Source: Zingiber officinale (lineage: Eukaryota > Streptophyta > Magnoliopsida > Zingiberales > Zingiberaceae). Taken from it: a stretch of DNA of 64,000 nt. Positions 62,512 through 64,000 of this stretch are shown here, one piece after another; the first letter of the stretch is position 1; every line of letters begins with the position of its first letter. The stretch covers positions 4,203,474-4,267,473 of the forward strand of contig NC_056002.1 of NCBI RefSeq assembly GCF_018446385.1, in the 5' to 3' direction. Both the position numbers and the translations under genes were made by a program. The notes beneath the pieces are model-generated. The model saw only the letters and a program-made list of their open reading frames with translations. It searched no databases and had not been told where the DNA came from.

Positions 62512-62676
62512 CAGGGGCGTATCCAGCAGCAGGAGGGGGGGCATTGGCGATCGCCCTCCCTTACCGGCTGTGGAACCTCTAGTATTATGAGATTCCACCG
62601 ATGGAGATAGAGGATACTGTTTCTTGTTCTATATAATAATCGTCCTTCCATGCTTGAATTTCTAGATCCGCCACTA
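62512..62676. mobile_element. hAT-type MITE (165 bp)
   Basis: It has a perfect 8 bp target duplication ACTAGAGG (62504-62511 and 62677-62684). Left end CAGGGGCGTATCCAG; right end, on the minus strand, TAGTGGCGGATCTAG (11 of 15 match). It is short and non-coding. Confidence 0.8.
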
Positions 62677-62704
62677 ACTAGAGGTGTCAGTCGTCGAACG
62701 CGAC

Positions 62705-63060
62705 TGAAGCGACAAAGGGAGAAGGATGGGGCATCAGTGTCTCATGTGGACGAAGGTGTCGTTGCCAGAGGTGCTCTCGCTCATCGGCTGCTCTGGCGAC
62801 AACGTTGCAGGCACTTGTGAGAACTCCAGTACAAACATCGGTGTCTCGCGTGGACAGAGGTGACGTCGGTGGACGTGCACTCGGTCATCGGCTGCTCCAA
62901 TGACAATACTGCAAGTGCTCACATGAACTCTGGTACAGGTGTCAGTGCTTGTGTGGCTCAAAAAGGAGAAGGATGGGGTGCTGATGTCCCACATGAATGA
63001 AGGCAACATTGGCCGACATGCTCTCAGTCGTCGACTGCATCAGCAACATCATTGCAAGGG
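62705..63060. repeat. Three imperfect ~120 bp tandem repeats
   Basis: Units share 'ggagaaggatggggc', 'gtc(t/c)(c/t)(a/g)c(a/g)tg', 'tgctct(c)(g/a)(c/g)tc(a/g)tcg(g/a)ctgc' and 'acaa(c/t)(g/a)(t/c)tgca'. The copies start near 62716, 62830 and 62950. Open frames here are by-products. Confidence 0.55.
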
Positions 63061-64000
63061 GATGAGATCTTCTGATCTCCTTATCCTGGTCCGCTCTTGG
63101 ACCAGGACAAAGAGATTGGTGGAAAGTAATGACCCTTATCTGTTAATAGATGGAGAATCATTGCCCTCCATAAATACAAAGATTGGAACAGATCTAACCT
63201 TTGTGGATCGGATGATCTCATCCAGGTTGCAAGTGCTCGCCAAAAACATTTTTTTGTTGACAACTTCCATATTGATTTTTTAAAAAGGAAATATGATTTT
63301 ATAGGAAATAGAGAATATCTAAAAAATTATTTTCTAATTAAAGAAAAAACCCTTGCTTTTTGAGAAAATAAAAAAGAAAATGAAACCAAAAGTTCCTTTT
63401 GGCTTTAATTTTTTTTTAAAATTTGAGTTAAAGTTCAATAACTCCAATTTATCTAAGATAGTTAAACTGACTTTTTAAACTGATTTATCCAATTAAAATA
63501 TTTTAAAAATCTAAAAGTTTTTCAAAAATATAATAAATTTTATAAATTTATTTTCTTAATAATTATGAATTATTATATTATTATTTTTTAAAATAAAATA
63601 TTAAACTAAATTATACCTCAACATTTAATAAGTTATGTTTTAATCACCTTAACATGATTATATGATTTTCTAGTAATCACATATCAAAATTATACAAATA
63701 ATTTTAAATTAAACATAGTTTAATTATCATCTTATCGGAAGAAAATCTATATAGTACATTACAACTCTTAAATATCAAATTAACTGTTTAAAAAGCTAAC
63801 CACCGCACCATCATCTGGGCGAAACAAAGTCATTAATATGACAGTTATTAAATTATTAATCTTAAAGTTTCAAATTAATTATATTAAAGGGTTGGCATGA
63901 TCCCTCAACCATAGACCTTTATTTGGTTCTCCTACTTTTCATAACTTTTATAGCACTTCCTTATTTTAATAATATGTTAAAGTACATAATAATTTATATT
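63061..64000. other. AT-rich sequence to the window end
   Basis: No gene, RNA or repeat structure that I can support. Confidence 0.4.

Noticed and set aside
62734-63283. Open frames of 91 and 114 codons in the last kilobase
   Set aside because: They follow the imperfect ~120 bp tandem repeat and have no domain.

Overview
The window is nuclear DNA of a flowering plant, most likely a monocot. The evidence is spliced genes with GT-AG introns, very GC-rich first exons (the glucosyltransferase and the 20.4 kb gene) set in AT-rich spacers, and dense nested LTR retrotransposons, CACTA, MULE, MITE and SINE-like repeats. A ginger-order (Zingiberales) source is a guess from the look of the repeats and is not proven. 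Six host genes are supported, plus one host pseudogene. No tRNA, rRNA or CRISPR array was seen.

Layout. 1-5990: minus-strand LTR retrotransposon fossil cut by the window edge, with LTRs of about 2.4 kb. 5991-11870: tandem array of a ~300 bp unit, split by a 3.7 kb gag-only LTR element (8054-11731). 12230-14420: decayed Mutator-like transposase. 15506-19321: five-exon plastid-type FAD/NAD(P) oxidoreductase (pKIWI502-like). 20434-20889: DUF4228/PADRE gene. 21890-22300 (minus): small unrecognised, probably plastid-targeted membrane protein. 22880-39990: a ~95 bp minisatellite region, part of it duplicated in tandem. The second copy holds a 13.4 kb CACTA transposon with an Ulp1-like protease remnant, and the CACTA holds a 7.0 kb gag-only LTR element and a collapsed solo-LTR-like element.

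42570-45563: SDS22-type leucine-rich-repeat gene of the 'outer arm dynein light chain 1' family. 46100-46600: SINE-like and TRIM-like remnants. 47722-49223: UGT85-type UDP-glucosyltransferase. 49342-55298: Copia fossils, one with a solo LTR inside it. 55299-56189: the 3' end of a second UGT copy, split by a Harbinger-type MITE. 56497-59208 (minus): 40S ribosomal protein eS6, with telo-box and site II motifs upstream. 59614-64000: AT-rich spacer with two MITEs and a short tandem repeat.

The host genes are unrelated and do not form a pathway or cluster. The most distinctive content is the repeat architecture. The insertions can be dated relative to one another from target-site duplications. Several LTR types share a 3' end signature, and each carries a cluster of short self-complementary motifs. 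The retroelements are treated as fossils. All exon limits, alignments and difference counts were read by eye.
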